Source: Chryseobacterium camelliae (GTDB lineage Bacteria > Bacteroidota > Bacteroidia > Flavobacteriales > Weeksellaceae). Taken from it: a stretch of DNA of 64,000 bases. Position 1 is the stretch's first letter. Every line of letters begins with the position of its first letter. This document shows, one piece after another, positions 8,559 to 17,111 of this stretch. The stretch covers positions 2,294,001 through 2,358,000 of the forward strand of contig NZ_CP022986.1 of the NCBI RefSeq assembly GCF_002770595.1, in the 5' to 3' direction. Made by a program: the position numbers and the translations under genes. The notes under the pieces are model-generated. The model was not told the DNA's origin. It saw only the letters and a program-made list of their open reading frames with translations, and did not search any database.

Positions 8559-8894
8559 ATGAGTGAATACAAGGAACGCCACGAAAATGAAATTTTCACG
8601 AAGGTGTTAAAAGCAGGAAGAAGAACTTATTTCTTTGATGTGCGCGAGACGAAAGCGGGAGATTATTATCTTACGATTACCGAAAGTAAAAAGAATTTCG
8701 GAGACAATGGAGAAGCTACATTTGAAAAGCACAAAATTTATCTTTATAAAGAGGATTTCAAAAGTTTCCAGGAAATGTTTAATGAATCCACAGATTTCAT
8801 CATTAACGAAAAAGGAGAGGATGTAATTTCAGAAAAGCATGACAAAGACTTCAAGAGCAGATCATATACAATAGATTCTGACGAAGAAGTTTAA
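8559..8894 (+). CDS. PUR-alpha-like DUF3276 nucleic-acid-binding protein
   Basis: A small (111 residues) cytoplasmic protein of the DUF3276 family, which has the PUR-domain fold of single-stranded nucleic-acid-binding proteins. Characteristic segments are IFTKVLKAGRRTYFFDVRE, DYYLTITESKK, and KHKIYLYKEDFKSF. Its role in Bacteroidetes is not settled; DNA or RNA binding is inferred from the fold. It is a single-gene unit with its own strong promoter and a terminator. Confidence 0.85.
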   Translation: MSEYKERHENEIFTKVLKAGRRTYFFDVRETKAGDYYLTITESKKNFGDNGEATFEKHKIYLYKEDFKSFQEMFNESTDFIINEKGEDVISEKHDKDFKSRSYTIDSDEEV

Positions 8895-8917
8895 ATCATA
8901 CCAATATCTAAAAACAC

Positions 8918-8945
8918 AAGCATCTGAAGAAAGATGCTTTTTTTA
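8918..8945 (+). terminator. Terminator of the DUF3276 gene
   Basis: 8-bp stem AAGCATCT (8918-8925) with AGATGCTT (8932-8939), 6-base loop, followed by a T run to 8944. Confidence 0.88.
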
Positions 8946-8965
8946 TGCCCGCCGCCCTTTCTTTA

Positions 8966-10033
8966 TTAAAGAGCGAGAATAAGCAACACAATAAGGGCAA
9001 TCACAATAATGACCGCAATGGTTATTTTAGTTACAGATAACGGCTTTTTTCCGTGGATCTTTCCGGTCTGTCCGTTGACGATATAAAAATACGGTTTCCC
9101 TTTGAACAGGTACTGGCAATGCCATACGGGAAGCAGCATATGTTTGAACGTCTCTTTACTATACTGCGTCTCAATAGATAAATTCCTGAACGTATCCTCA
9201 CTAAGCAATTCCTTACACGCATGCTCAATCCTGCCATCAATATACTGACGAAACAGGTTGTAGGAACGGGTCATATCTTCATCATAGGCTTTGGCACTCC
9301 AGCCTAATAAATACTCCTGCTGGTATGGTTTCAGGCTGTTCAGGTGGAAAGGATAGATTTCCCGGATGATTTCCTGATCGAACTCTTTTGACCCCGATAT
9401 CAGCACATCATCAAAGAAATGGCTGAAATGCCCTGACCGGTAGGTCCAGTCGGTACGGCGTTCCTGCGTTACCTGGCTTTTCCCCTGGGAATCTGTATAG
9501 GTCACATCCACATAATAATACCTGCCGGAGTCTCCCGACCATTCGCTTTCCGTGTGTGAATCAAAGGTCCAGAAAGGAACATAATATCCCCGCATGGCAT
9601 CATTGAGCGCCATTTTCTTTAAATCCGAATCATTCCAGAATCCTTTGCCGATCCATGCCTGAAAAGCATTCAATGCTTCCTCTTTTGATATTTCGAAAGG
9701 TACTACCGAAGCCGGAACAACAGGTTTTGTGCGGTAGGCTTCGGTATTGATGACATTATTACCGCAATACTGGCATTCGAAAAATGCAATATCCTGCGTG
9801 CTGATATTATCTTTTCCACATTTAGAACACCGGTAAGTCATGGATTGCAGTTCATTAACCGGCAAATGGGACGCCTGAAAATATTCGCTGATCTGATATT
9901 CTTCAATAACTTCAGCTCCAGAAGCAATAGGAATCTGTGTATTGCAGTGCAGGCATCTCAGGTTCTGGCTTTCAGAATCGAAGTTCAGCTCCGAATTGCA
10001 GTTGGGACAGGGATACTCTATGGTGTGGGCCAT
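8966..10033 (-). CDS. Zinc-ribbon membrane protein partnered with SPFH protein
   Basis: A 355-residue protein with two zinc ribbons at the N-terminus: CPNC (9-12) with CLHC (29-32), and CSKC with CQYC near 69-92. A long soluble middle with many aromatic residues (YYVPFWTFDS) follows, and a single C-terminal membrane helix (about 333-355) after a Lys-rich turn. The ribbon plus C-terminal anchor and the neighbouring SPFH gene resemble B. subtilis YdjG beside YdjI, proteins that help recruit a PspA-family protein to stressed membranes. The two genes are 5 bases apart. The similarity of role is inference; no PspA or YdjH homologue is in the window. Confidence 0.8.
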   Translation of the reverse strand: MAHTIEYPCPNCNSELNFDSESQNLRCLHCNTQIPIASGAEVIEEYQISEYFQASHLPVNELQSMTYRCSKCGKDNISTQDIAFFECQYCGNNVINTEAYRTKPVVPASVVPFEISKEEALNAFQAWIGKGFWNDSDLKKMALNDAMRGYYVPFWTFDSHTESEWSGDSGRYYYVDVTYTDSQGKSQVTQERRTDWTYRSGHFSHFFDDVLISGSKEFDQEIIREIYPFHLNSLKPYQQEYLLGWSAKAYDEDMTRSYNLFRQYIDGRIEHACKELLSEDTFRNLSIETQYSKETFKHMLLPVWHCQYLFKGKPYFYIVNGQTGKIHGKKPLSVTKITIAVIIVIALIVLLILAL

Positions 10034-10038
10034 ATGAT

Positions 10039-11025
10039 CTATAGTTGTTTCAGGATCTCCTGTTTTTTAAGGGTAAATTCTTCTTCTGTAAGGATACCCT
10101 GTGACTTCAGTTCGCCAAGCTGCTTTAACACATCCATCAGTTCCGTCTTGCTTTTTGAAGTGGTATTCTCTGTATTCTGCGCAGACTGGTTCATGAAATT
10201 AGTCATCAGCACGCCGGCTCCCATGCCCATTGTATTACCTGCGTTATCGTTTTCTGAAATGTTCTCCAGGGAAATCCCGGCCTGCATCTTGTTGAAATCA
10301 TCAAGGCTGCCTTTCAGGACATTCATCTGTGTTTTCTTATCCAGAATCCGCTCCACTTCTTCAGGCAGCGAAACGCTTTCTATAAAAAACTTTTCAAGGC
10401 TGATCCCGTAAGTGGCAAATTCCTGACGGAAAACAGGAAGCAGCGCATCACCCAGTTCAGAAAAATGCATGGACAGGTCCAGCACCGTAATCTTAGCTTC
10501 AGCAAAGCCTTCCGCCATTTTGCTGGCAATGATATTTTTAAGGGTTTCTTCAATCTGGCTGATCTTAACGTAAGGATTGGTTCCGGCAAACTCTGTAATC
10601 AGCTTTTTCGGATCAATGATCTTAATGGCAAAATTGCCGAAGGACCTTAAGCGTACCTGCCCCAGTTCCGCATCCCGCATGATGATCGGCGAAGATGTCC
10701 CCCACTTCAGATTGGTGAACTGCCGGGTGTTGACAAAGTAAATATCTACTTTAAACGGAGAATTGAATAAATATTTCCATGACTTTAATGTGGTGGTGAT
10801 CGGCATATTATTCGTGGAAAGGGTATGAAGGCCCGGATAATAAGTATCCCCAAACTCCCCTTCATTCATCAGCACAGCAACCTGGCTTTCACGTACGGTG
10901 AGCTTTGCTCCATTCTTTATGTCATTTCCTTTATCCTGGAATTTCCATATCAGGATATCGTTGCTGTTATCTACCCATTCGATAACTTCGATGAATTCAT
11001 TCGTTATAAAATCAAATATTCCCAT
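10039..11025 (-). CDS. SPFH-domain protein with C-terminal SHOCT motif (YdjI-like)
   Basis: A 328-residue protein without an obvious membrane helix. The N-terminal part (VIEWVDNSNDILIWKF, then VRESQVAVLMNEGE) and the segment FGNFAIKIIDP are characteristic of the virion-core-type SPFH proteins such as B. subtilis YdjI. A Gly/Met/Asn-rich linker (about 255-285) leads to a SHOCT oligomerisation motif (LKQLGELKSQGILTEEEF) at the end. It probably scaffolds membrane microdomains with the zinc-ribbon protein encoded next. A minus-strand -7 box lies at 11061-11068. Confidence 0.85.
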   Translation of the reverse strand: MGIFDFITNEFIEVIEWVDNSNDILIWKFQDKGNDIKNGAKLTVRESQVAVLMNEGEFGDTYYPGLHTLSTNNMPITTTLKSWKYLFNSPFKVDIYFVNTRQFTNLKWGTSSPIIMRDAELGQVRLRSFGNFAIKIIDPKKLITEFAGTNPYVKISQIEETLKNIIASKMAEGFAEAKITVLDLSMHFSELGDALLPVFRQEFATYGISLEKFFIESVSLPEEVERILDKKTQMNVLKGSLDDFNKMQAGISLENISENDNAGNTMGMGAGVLMTNFMNQSAQNTENTTSKSKTELMDVLKQLGELKSQGILTEEEFTLKKQEILKQL

Positions 11026-11060
11026 TGGTAAAATATTAGTTTAAAGATGGTGTTCAGAAA

Positions 11061-11068
11061 CAAATATA
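11061..11068 (-). promoter_or_regulatory. -7 element of the SPFH operon
   Basis: Minus-strand TATATTTG, 35 bases before the ATG; no convincing -33 element. Confidence 0.55.
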
Positions 11069-11159
11069 AAAGAAAAATCCATGCGTTGGAAAATCTTTTC
11101 ACCTGAATTTGATATTTTCCTGATTTAGAAATATTTCATGTCAGAAAGGGGCTGAAATG

Positions 11160-11190
11160 AAAAAATCCCATCATTGCTGACAGGATTTTA
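11160..11190 (-). terminator. Terminator downstream of tRNA-His
   Basis: A 12-bp stem (11162-11173 with 11178-11189, two G-T pairs) closed by a GCAA loop on the minus strand, followed by T residues. It lies directly after the tRNA. Confidence 0.85.
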
Positions 11191-11197
11191 AAATCTG

Positions 11198-11272
<75 letters not shown>

Positions 11273-11284
11273 GTTTTGTGGTTG

Positions 11285-11314
11285 CAAATATAGGAATAAT
11301 TTTTAAACTACAAA
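11285..11314 (-). promoter_or_regulatory. Promoter of tRNA-His
   Basis: On the minus strand TTTG (11311-11314), 18-base spacer, TATATTTG (11285-11292). The -33 element overlaps the last codons of bshB1. The tRNA begins 12 bases after the -7 box. Confidence 0.8.
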
Positions 11315-12027
11315 ACAATTCCGTCAAAATTTTTCAGTGCCACTAACTTTTCAGTGGTAAACCCCTCTGCATAGGTGACTCCGGAAAGCCTGCCGAGGTC
11401 CTGTGCACGATACGTAAGGCTTTCAAGGAAATCTTTTGTGGCGATAGGTGTTACCGGTTCTTTAGAGTCAGGATCATAAAACTGGGTTTTAAATGCCATA
11501 CAGGCTTCAATTTTCTTATCCAGATGCTCAGAGATGTCGATGACAAATTCAGGCGTGATATTTTTCCATTGGATGTAATGAAAAATATGCTTTGGCCTCC
11601 ACACTTCCTGGTTTTCCCCCTGATCAACGGTCTCAATCTTCATTAAGCCGGCTAAAAAGCACGCATCCGATACTAATTTCGCCGCTTTTGCATGATCCGG
11701 GTGTCTGTCATCAATAGCATTGGCCAGGACGATTTCCGGGCGGTATCTGCGAATCATTTTTACGATCATCATCTGGTATTCCTCGGAGTTGACAAGAAAG
11801 CCGTCCTTCATTCCAAGGTTTTCTCTGGCAGAGACGCCTAATATTGCTGCTGATCGTGTAGCTTCTTCTTTTCTGGTCTGGTCAGTTCCCCGGGTTCCAA
11901 GTTCCCCTTTGGTAAGATCTACAATTGCGCAGGTCTTCCCTTCTGAGATTAATTTGGCAATCGTTCCGCCGCATCCCAGCTCTACATCATCCGGATGTGC
12001 CCCGAAAGCTAATATATCTGTTTTCAT
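11308..12027 (-). CDS. bshB1: Bacillithiol biosynthesis deacetylase BshB1
   Basis: A PIG-L/LmbE-family zinc deacetylase that removes acetyl from GlcNAc-malate in bacillithiol synthesis. The zinc motif AHPDD is at residues 10-14 with GCGGT after it, RHPDHAKAAKL-type third ligand near 108, and family segments LTKGELGTRGT and EGFTTEKLVA. The 239-residue length is normal for BshB1. A -7 box TACCTTTG on the minus strand (12033-12040) ends only 5 bases before the ATG, so the mRNA may be leaderless. Confidence 0.93.
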   Translation of the reverse strand: MKTDILAFGAHPDDVELGCGGTIAKLISEGKTCAIVDLTKGELGTRGTDQTRKEEATRSAAILGVSARENLGMKDGFLVNSEEYQMMIVKMIRRYRPEIVLANAIDDRHPDHAKAAKLVSDACFLAGLMKIETVDQGENQEVWRPKHIFHYIQWKNITPEFVIDISEHLDKKIEACMAFKTQFYDPDSKEPVTPIATKDFLESLTYRAQDLGRLSGVTYAEGFTTEKLVALKNFDGIVL

Positions 12028-12032
12028 AGAGT

Positions 12033-12040
12033 CAAAGGTA
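12033..12040 (-). promoter_or_regulatory. -7 element of bshB1, very close to ATG
   Basis: Minus-strand TACCTTTG with only 5 bases to the start codon, implying little or no 5' leader. Confidence 0.55.
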
Positions 12041-12051
12041 CGCCTTAAACT

Positions 12052-12083
12052 AAAAACTTCCCAAACATTGCGATTGGGAAGTT
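12052..12083 (-). terminator. Terminator after the TPR gene
   Basis: 10-bp perfect stem (12055-12064 with 12074-12083), 9-base loop, followed on the minus strand by TTTTAG. Confidence 0.85.
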
Positions 12084-12102
12084 CTGTTGTATATGATTTA
12101 AA

Positions 12103-13758
12103 TTATTTATTGATTTCTGCATTCAGCTTCACTGCATCCTGGTAAGCAGGATCCAACTGTATTGATTTTGCTACATATTCTTTTGCTTTAGCCGCATTTG
12201 AATCTTTCTCCATATAAGCCACGGCAAAATAGGCATAGGCCAGCGTCTGCTTATTGGCTTCCTGATCTGCAGGTTTAACGGTGCTGATGAATTTTTCATA
12301 GGCAGCCTTTGCAGCATCATTATTACCAGACTGCTGATAAGAGTATCCTAAGCTGTAGTAACCGGGAGCCCAGTCAGGAAGAAGGGCATTCATTTTCTGC
12401 CATGTCTGGATCGCTCCGTTCCAGTTTTTAGCATCCTGGTATGCTGTTGCCAGTTTAAACAGAGAATCTGTATCCTGAGCATTGGCAGCCACTTTCTGCT
12501 TCAATCCTTCAATGGTAGGATTGGTAGGCCCTGCATCAACAGTAGCCTGAGAGGCTGCTCCTCCCCCTGAGATTTTAGCCAGCTCCATGTCCCACTTCAT
12601 TGTTTCATCTTTTGCAGCTTTAGCAATAGCAATCTTCTGCTGTGCCTCAGTAGTTAAAGCTGTTTTCTTAGCGGCATCGGTTTCCGTCTTAGCAAGTCCT
12701 GCAGCGATTAATCCCTGAAGACCCTGGTCAGCCGGCTGGATCCTTGATTTTTCAGCTTTTGACACGAAATTATCCATATTCTGTTTCGCTTCGGCATACT
12801 TACCTTCAGCATACAGCTGATAAGCTCTTAATTTAAATTTGATCGGATCATCAATCTTATCAAAAATCTTATCTAAGATCGCTTTTGAATTGGTATAATC
12901 CTCATTGGTAAAATACAACTTGGCAATTTCCAACTGAGTATACGGATCTTCATCAGCATACTTGGTATAGTTGATCAGATCCTGAGTAGCTTTTGCATTT
13001 TCCTGGTATCGGATATCATACGCTGCCATTGCTTTGTAGGCAGGGGCATAAGTAGGATCCGTTGCAATGGCTTTCTCAATGCTGGTTTTAGCCTGCTGCC
13101 ATTGTTGTGCAGCCATCCATAGGGTACCGATTCTGGTATATACGGACGCTTTATTTTTTGCTAATGGCAAAGCTTTATCGTATGCAGTCATCGCATCACC
13201 AGGAATTTTCTTTAAGCGGTAAGCGTCACCTAATGTATAATAGTAGTACGCAGGAACATCTTTCTTAGCTCTTTCAATTGCTTTATTCAGGTACTGGATC
13301 GCTAAATCCGGTGAGTTATTTTTATCAAAAAGAGTTAAGGCTTCAGCGGCTCTGAAAAGCACTTCAGCATCCTTTTCTCTTGAGTCGGTAACAATTTTCT
13401 GTATCTCTGCAACAGCAGCTTTATCGCCTTTTCCCAGTTTCACAGCAGCCAATCCTATTTTATTCAGGTAGCTTTTGCTGTCTGCGGCAAGTCCTTTGTT
13501 GAAACTTTCAGTGGCTTTGGCATAATCCGGCTCAGACTGTCTCAGGTATGTATTCCCAAGATAGAAATAATTCTCGGCCGTTGGTGCCTTGGCAACCATA
13601 TCAGTAAAATTAGTTTTCGCCTGGGCAAATTTATCACTGTCTATACTGTTAATACCGTCCTGTAATGTTTGCGCAGAAGCAAAACCGGTAAAAAATACTA
13701 CGGCTGCTCCTAAAGCAATCTTTTTTACATTCATACTCATATTCATTATATCTTTCAT
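12103..13758 (-). CDS. Periplasmic tetratricopeptide-repeat protein
   Basis: A 551-residue exported protein. A signal peptide (KKIALGAAVVFFTGFASAQ) is followed by many TPR-like helix pairs, for instance AENYFYLGNTYLRQSEPDYAK, YYTLGDAYRLKKIPGDA and APGYYSLGYSYQQSGNNDAA. A Lys/Ala-rich, repeat-poor segment lies at about 355-395. TPR arrays are protein-interaction scaffolds. The gene follows a PstS-like lipoprotein and the Ton block on the same strand, so a role in assembling or loading that system is likely but inferred. Met5 and Met7 are alternative starts that fit the signal peptide better. Confidence 0.88.
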   Translation of the reverse strand: MKDIMNMSMNVKKIALGAAVVFFTGFASAQTLQDGINSIDSDKFAQAKTNFTDMVAKAPTAENYFYLGNTYLRQSEPDYAKATESFNKGLAADSKSYLNKIGLAAVKLGKGDKAAVAEIQKIVTDSREKDAEVLFRAAEALTLFDKNNSPDLAIQYLNKAIERAKKDVPAYYYYTLGDAYRLKKIPGDAMTAYDKALPLAKNKASVYTRIGTLWMAAQQWQQAKTSIEKAIATDPTYAPAYKAMAAYDIRYQENAKATQDLINYTKYADEDPYTQLEIAKLYFTNEDYTNSKAILDKIFDKIDDPIKFKLRAYQLYAEGKYAEAKQNMDNFVSKAEKSRIQPADQGLQGLIAAGLAKTETDAAKKTALTTEAQQKIAIAKAAKDETMKWDMELAKISGGGAASQATVDAGPTNPTIEGLKQKVAANAQDTDSLFKLATAYQDAKNWNGAIQTWQKMNALLPDWAPGYYSLGYSYQQSGNNDAAKAAYEKFISTVKPADQEANKQTLAYAYFAVAYMEKDSNAAKAKEYVAKSIQLDPAYQDAVKLNAEINK

Positions 13759-13845
13759 TTTATATTTTTCTAAACGACTATTTATTCACAATTTTCAGAC
13801 CAAAATACTGTAATTATTCGGAGTACAGTTATACTTTAATATTTT

Positions 13846-14718
13846 TTAACGCATCTGCACTTCTCTCCTGTAGAGATTGTAAGGCTGAAGCCCTTCCTTC
13901 TGTACAATCATCTGACCCAGTTGGGTACATGAATACCTGATGAACCCGTTAGCAATATTGAAGTTTCCTTCATTGGTCAGGAAATACAATACTCTTGTAA
14001 AAGGATATTTCATTTTCCGGAGTCCTTCAGAATCGGGCAGATAGGAAGCTTTACCATTTTGAACAGGAAGAATTTTCACTTTATCCCTTAATTCTTCAGA
14101 CAGCTTATCATAAGGTCTACTGAAGGTATTAAGGCCGATCACACCTATTTTATCCGGATATTTACTCAGTTCTTCTATGATATTCTGATTTCCAGGAATA
14201 ACTGAAAACTGCAGCTCTTTCGGTTGCCTTTTCAGTTTCTGAGCGACAAAATTCAAGTTGCTTGAATTGGTTCCGTCAAAAATAAATGGTTTGCTTTCAG
14301 ACATCATTCCGTTTTTGATTTCCTCCATAGAGATACTCTGTCTGGAAGATTCTTTAGGAACGATAAAAATAACAGCATCTGCTGCAAACCTTGCAGGCAG
14401 GAACTTCAGTTCTACATGCTCCTCATAGGTCTTGATTTCTTTCGGGGTCAGGTCTCTGGACATGACTGCAACCCGCGCTTTATCATTCAGCAGGTCTATG
14501 AAGCCTAGGTCTTCTTTTTTGGTAACCACCTTAATCTTAGCATCGGGATAACTGATCATATATCCGTCTGCAAGGGCTTCCGTAACACTTTTGAAAGACT
14601 CATCCGTAAGAATGGTCATTTCTCCTTTGTAATACGATGGTGATTTTTCTTCTTTCTTACAGTTCAGCAGTACAAAACTGCACAATACTATGGATAGGAC
14701 TTTAAAACTATTCTTCAT
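13846..14718 (-). CDS. PstS-like substrate-binding lipoprotein
   Basis: A 290-residue lipoprotein with lipobox LLNC (Cys20) resembling phosphate ABC transporter binding proteins: MTILTDESFKSVTEALADGY, the VAVMSRDLTPKE segment, and a GTNSSN-type ligand loop. No pst permease or ATPase genes are nearby. In Flavobacteriia such genes commonly follow exbB-exbD-exbD-tonB, so it may serve the Ton system rather than classical phosphate import; the ligand is unknown. It overlaps the upstream 65-residue gene by 11 bases. Confidence 0.85.
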   Translation of the reverse strand: MKNSFKVLSIVLCSFVLLNCKKEEKSPSYYKGEMTILTDESFKSVTEALADGYMISYPDAKIKVVTKKEDLGFIDLLNDKARVAVMSRDLTPKEIKTYEEHVELKFLPARFAADAVIFIVPKESSRQSISMEEIKNGMMSESKPFIFDGTNSSNLNFVAQKLKRQPKELQFSVIPGNQNIIEELSKYPDKIGVIGLNTFSRPYDKLSEELRDKVKILPVQNGKASYLPDSEGLRKMKYPFTRVLYFLTNEGNFNIANGFIRYSCTQLGQMIVQKEGLQPYNLYRREVQMR

Positions 14719-14905
14719 CTTTTGATTTCTTGATTCTTGTAACAGCCCGGAAAATTCTGAAAATTCCGTAAATAATCAGCAGCCCTCCCAAAGGGTAGGC
14801 AACGGTAGGGTCTAAGATAGTGAAGAAGAATTTGTAGACCATGACTACAATCCCGAGAACGATATAAAATATTCCTGTTACCAGGGACAACCAGTTGAAC
14901 ATCAT
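14708..14905 (-). CDS. Small two-helix membrane protein
   Basis: A 65-residue protein of unknown function with two predicted membrane helices (about 5-29 and 36-55) and a charged cytoplasmic tail KKSKDEE. Its last 11 bases overlap the start of the PstS-like gene, showing co-translation. A strong palindromic hairpin separates it from tonB. Confidence 0.75.
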   Translation of the reverse strand: MMFNWLSLVTGIFYIVLGIVVMVYKFFFTILDPTVAYPLGGLLIIYGIFRIFRAVTRIKKSKDEE

Positions 14906-14928
14906 GTAACAAAAATACCAAAAAAAAT

Positions 14929-14956
14929 AAAAAGAGAAGCATATGCTTCTCTTTTT
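14929..14956 (-). terminator. Hairpin between tonB and the small membrane protein gene
   Basis: A perfect palindrome of two 12-base arms (14931-14954), followed on the minus strand by a T-rich run. It should end most exbB-exbD-exbD-tonB transcripts or attenuate expression of the three genes beyond. Plus-strand T residues make it potentially bidirectional. Confidence 0.88.
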
Positions 14957-14986
14957 TAAACTTTATTTAAAGATAGATAATATGAA

Positions 14987-15829
14987 TTACCCTTCAAAAT
15001 TCATGGATACGGGGAATCTAAATCTATAACGTACTGCCTGACCGTTGATTTTAGCCGGAGCCCATTTGTTTTTAATAGATTTGATCGTTCTTACCGCTTC
15101 AGCATTGAAGTCTGAATTTTTTCCGGAAGCTTTAACGTCAGTAATACTTCCATCTCTTTCAACAACGAAAGTAATTTCAGTTTTAACGGCACCTTCATCA
15201 CCACTCATTGCAGAACCATCGAAACTATTCTGAAATTTATTTCGAAAAGCATTGATTCCTCCAGGGAATTCAGCTGTCTGCTCTACCTCCGTATATACCT
15301 GAGTATCGCTTACCTGAGGTTTCACTTCCGCAGTGGAAGTTCTTGTACCTGTGGATGGCGGCGGTGGCGGTGGTGTATAAGCCGGAGCTTTTACCCCTTC
15401 CTGATTCACAAGACCCGTTGTCGTTTCCAACTGCTTGGAAATCGGCGGCGGAGGTGTTTCAAGCTTTGGAGCTTTTACCGGCTCCGGAACCACGTTCTGG
15501 ATAATTTCAATTTTCTCCTCTTCCTTTGGTGGCGGAGGTGGTGGTGGTTCTTCTTCTTTCGGCTGTTCGATAATCTTATCTTCCTGGATAACCTCTACAA
15601 GGTCAGCTTTAACCTCCTGTTTTTCAGGTGCATTAAGCCTTTGAATGGTAAGATAAATAAAAGGAGACAAAGCCGCAACGAGAAATAATGCAGTCCCGAT
15701 GATGAAAGATTTCGTCAGTAATTTAGGATACTGACTTCTCAGGTCATAGGCACCATACTCCTTGTTTCTATTTTCAAATACAATTTCATCTAAAGTAAGA
15801 TTGGAATTGTATACATTTTCATCTGCCAT
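14987..15829 (-). CDS. tonB: TonB energy-transducing protein
   Basis: A 280-residue TonB linking the inner-membrane motor to outer-membrane receptors. The N-terminus has the Bacteroidetes pattern VFENRNKEYGAYDLR, one membrane helix at about 43-65, then a long Pro/Glu/Lys periplasmic spacer with PPPPPPP runs (about 95-165). The C-terminal TonB domain ends KNKWAPAKINGQAVRYRFRF. The gene is fourth in a run exbB-exbD-exbD-tonB with gaps of 67, 12 and 24 bases. Confidence 0.93.
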   Translation of the reverse strand: MADENVYNSNLTLDEIVFENRNKEYGAYDLRSQYPKLLTKSFIIGTALFLVAALSPFIYLTIQRLNAPEKQEVKADLVEVIQEDKIIEQPKEEEPPPPPPPKEEEKIEIIQNVVPEPVKAPKLETPPPPISKQLETTTGLVNQEGVKAPAYTPPPPPPSTGTRTSTAEVKPQVSDTQVYTEVEQTAEFPGGINAFRNKFQNSFDGSAMSGDEGAVKTEITFVVERDGSITDVKASGKNSDFNAEAVRTIKSIKNKWAPAKINGQAVRYRFRFPVSMNFEG

Positions 15830-15853
15830 AGATTTACAATTTAATGGATTAAA

Positions 15854-16423
15854 TTACTTTGTAGCAGCTGCTGCAGCTCCTGTGTTACCCACTTTCTTGT
15901 CGTAAATAGCTTTTTCCCAAGGCTTAAGATCAGTCACACCGTACTGTTCGCTTTTGGTAATGGCCATTTCATCAAGAATATCTACAAAGTTCTTATATAC
16001 GGCATCGTCAGTCGGCTTGATAATAACGGTAAATTTCGTTTTATCAGCTGCATTGGCTTTTGCCTGCTCAATCACTTTTCTGATTCCGTCTCTGTCGAAG
16101 GTAGTTTCATTAAGGTTCTGATCCGTCAAGGAAGTATTATCCTGCTGGTGCCAGAAAATCCTGTTGTCCTTACCTAACAATAAAGAGATGGAATTTGAAA
16201 GTTTAATTTCTGTCGGGGGTGGTTTTTTGGTTTCATCTTTCGGTTTTGCCGGAAGACCTAAATCCATTACATTCGGTTTAGAGAATGTCGTTGTAAACAT
16301 AAAGAAGGTAATCAATAGAAAACCCAAGTCCACCATCGGAGTCATATCGACTCTGGTACTCTGTTTCTTGGAACGTACCTTGCCGCCTTTGGCGCCTTTT
16401 TCCTGTACTTGTACTTCTGCCAT
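15854..16423 (-). CDS. exbD: ExbD-family proton-channel protein (second in operon)
   Basis: A 189-residue ExbD with the motor Asp in the membrane motif DMTPMVDLGFLLITFFM. The periplasmic domain is longer than in E. coli ExbD and ends in an Ala-rich tail. It contains the IKPTDDAVYKNFVDILDEM segment that is also found in the separate exbD at 32443. It starts 12 bases after the preceding exbD. Confidence 0.92.
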   Translation of the reverse strand: MAEVQVQEKGAKGGKVRSKKQSTRVDMTPMVDLGFLLITFFMFTTTFSKPNVMDLGLPAKPKDETKKPPPTEIKLSNSISLLLGKDNRIFWHQQDNTSLTDQNLNETTFDRDGIRKVIEQAKANAADKTKFTVIIKPTDDAVYKNFVDILDEMAITKSEQYGVTDLKPWEKAIYDKKVGNTGAAAAATK

Positions 16424-16435
16424 TTCTAAACGATA

Positions 16436-17044
16436 TTATTCATTAGGTTTACCTTCTTGTGATGTAATCAACCAAAATTTAAGAAAATCGATGTCTCTTA
16501 AACCCTCAAATAAGCTTTTTACTTTTGGATACTGTGTCGTTACGTCTCCTTTGATTGCTAACTTGTAATCCGGATTAACGCTCAGACTCTGCTGTACCCA
16601 ATCTACTAACTGCTTATTTGTACTATCCATAGGAATCCCAGTAGGACTCTTGAAATTTTTCTGCTCCTCATCTGACAAATCGAGATAGCTCTTCAGCTGG
16701 CTCATAGGAACCCCAATCGCCTGTACTTTCTGGAATGCAGCTTTTTCATTGTTGTCAAAAGTAAGTCCGTATTTCTGACCCATTTTGTCTAAAAGCTGTA
16801 GTCTTTCTGATGCATTCTCTACCGGTTGGAAATAGAATTTCCCGTCTGGTGTAGCGTTAATGGTCATCAAACTGGCATCTGGAAGTATTTTCTCTGATAT
16901 TGAAGATGGCGGTTTAATCTGCTCCACGTCAGGCTTTTTAAACTGAGTGGTCAGGATAAAGAATGTAAGCAGCAGGAACGCAACGTCACACATTGCCGTC
17001 ATATCCGTCACTACTCCATGTCTTTTAGGTTTGACTCTCGCCAT
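16436..17044 (-). CDS. exbD: ExbD-family proton-channel protein (first in operon)
   Basis: A 202-residue ExbD paralog with membrane motif DMTAMCDVAFLLLTFFIL (Asp of the proton path retained). The periplasmic part is clearly different from the second ExbD. Two ExbD subunits per operon is the usual flavobacterial arrangement and suggests a heteromeric ExbD dimer inside the ExbB pentamer. Confidence 0.92.
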   Translation of the reverse strand: MARVKPKRHGVVTDMTAMCDVAFLLLTFFILTTQFKKPDVEQIKPPSSISEKILPDASLMTINATPDGKFYFQPVENASERLQLLDKMGQKYGLTFDNNEKAAFQKVQAIGVPMSQLKSYLDLSDEEQKNFKSPTGIPMDSTNKQLVDWVQQSLSVNPDYKLAIKGDVTTQYPKVKSLFEGLRDIDFLKFWLITSQEGKPNE

Positions 17045-17111
17045 TATTATTTATGATTTTTTAATTAAACTTCTTTTGATGATTGGATGGATTACCAATC
17101 TCGGCCGGTTC

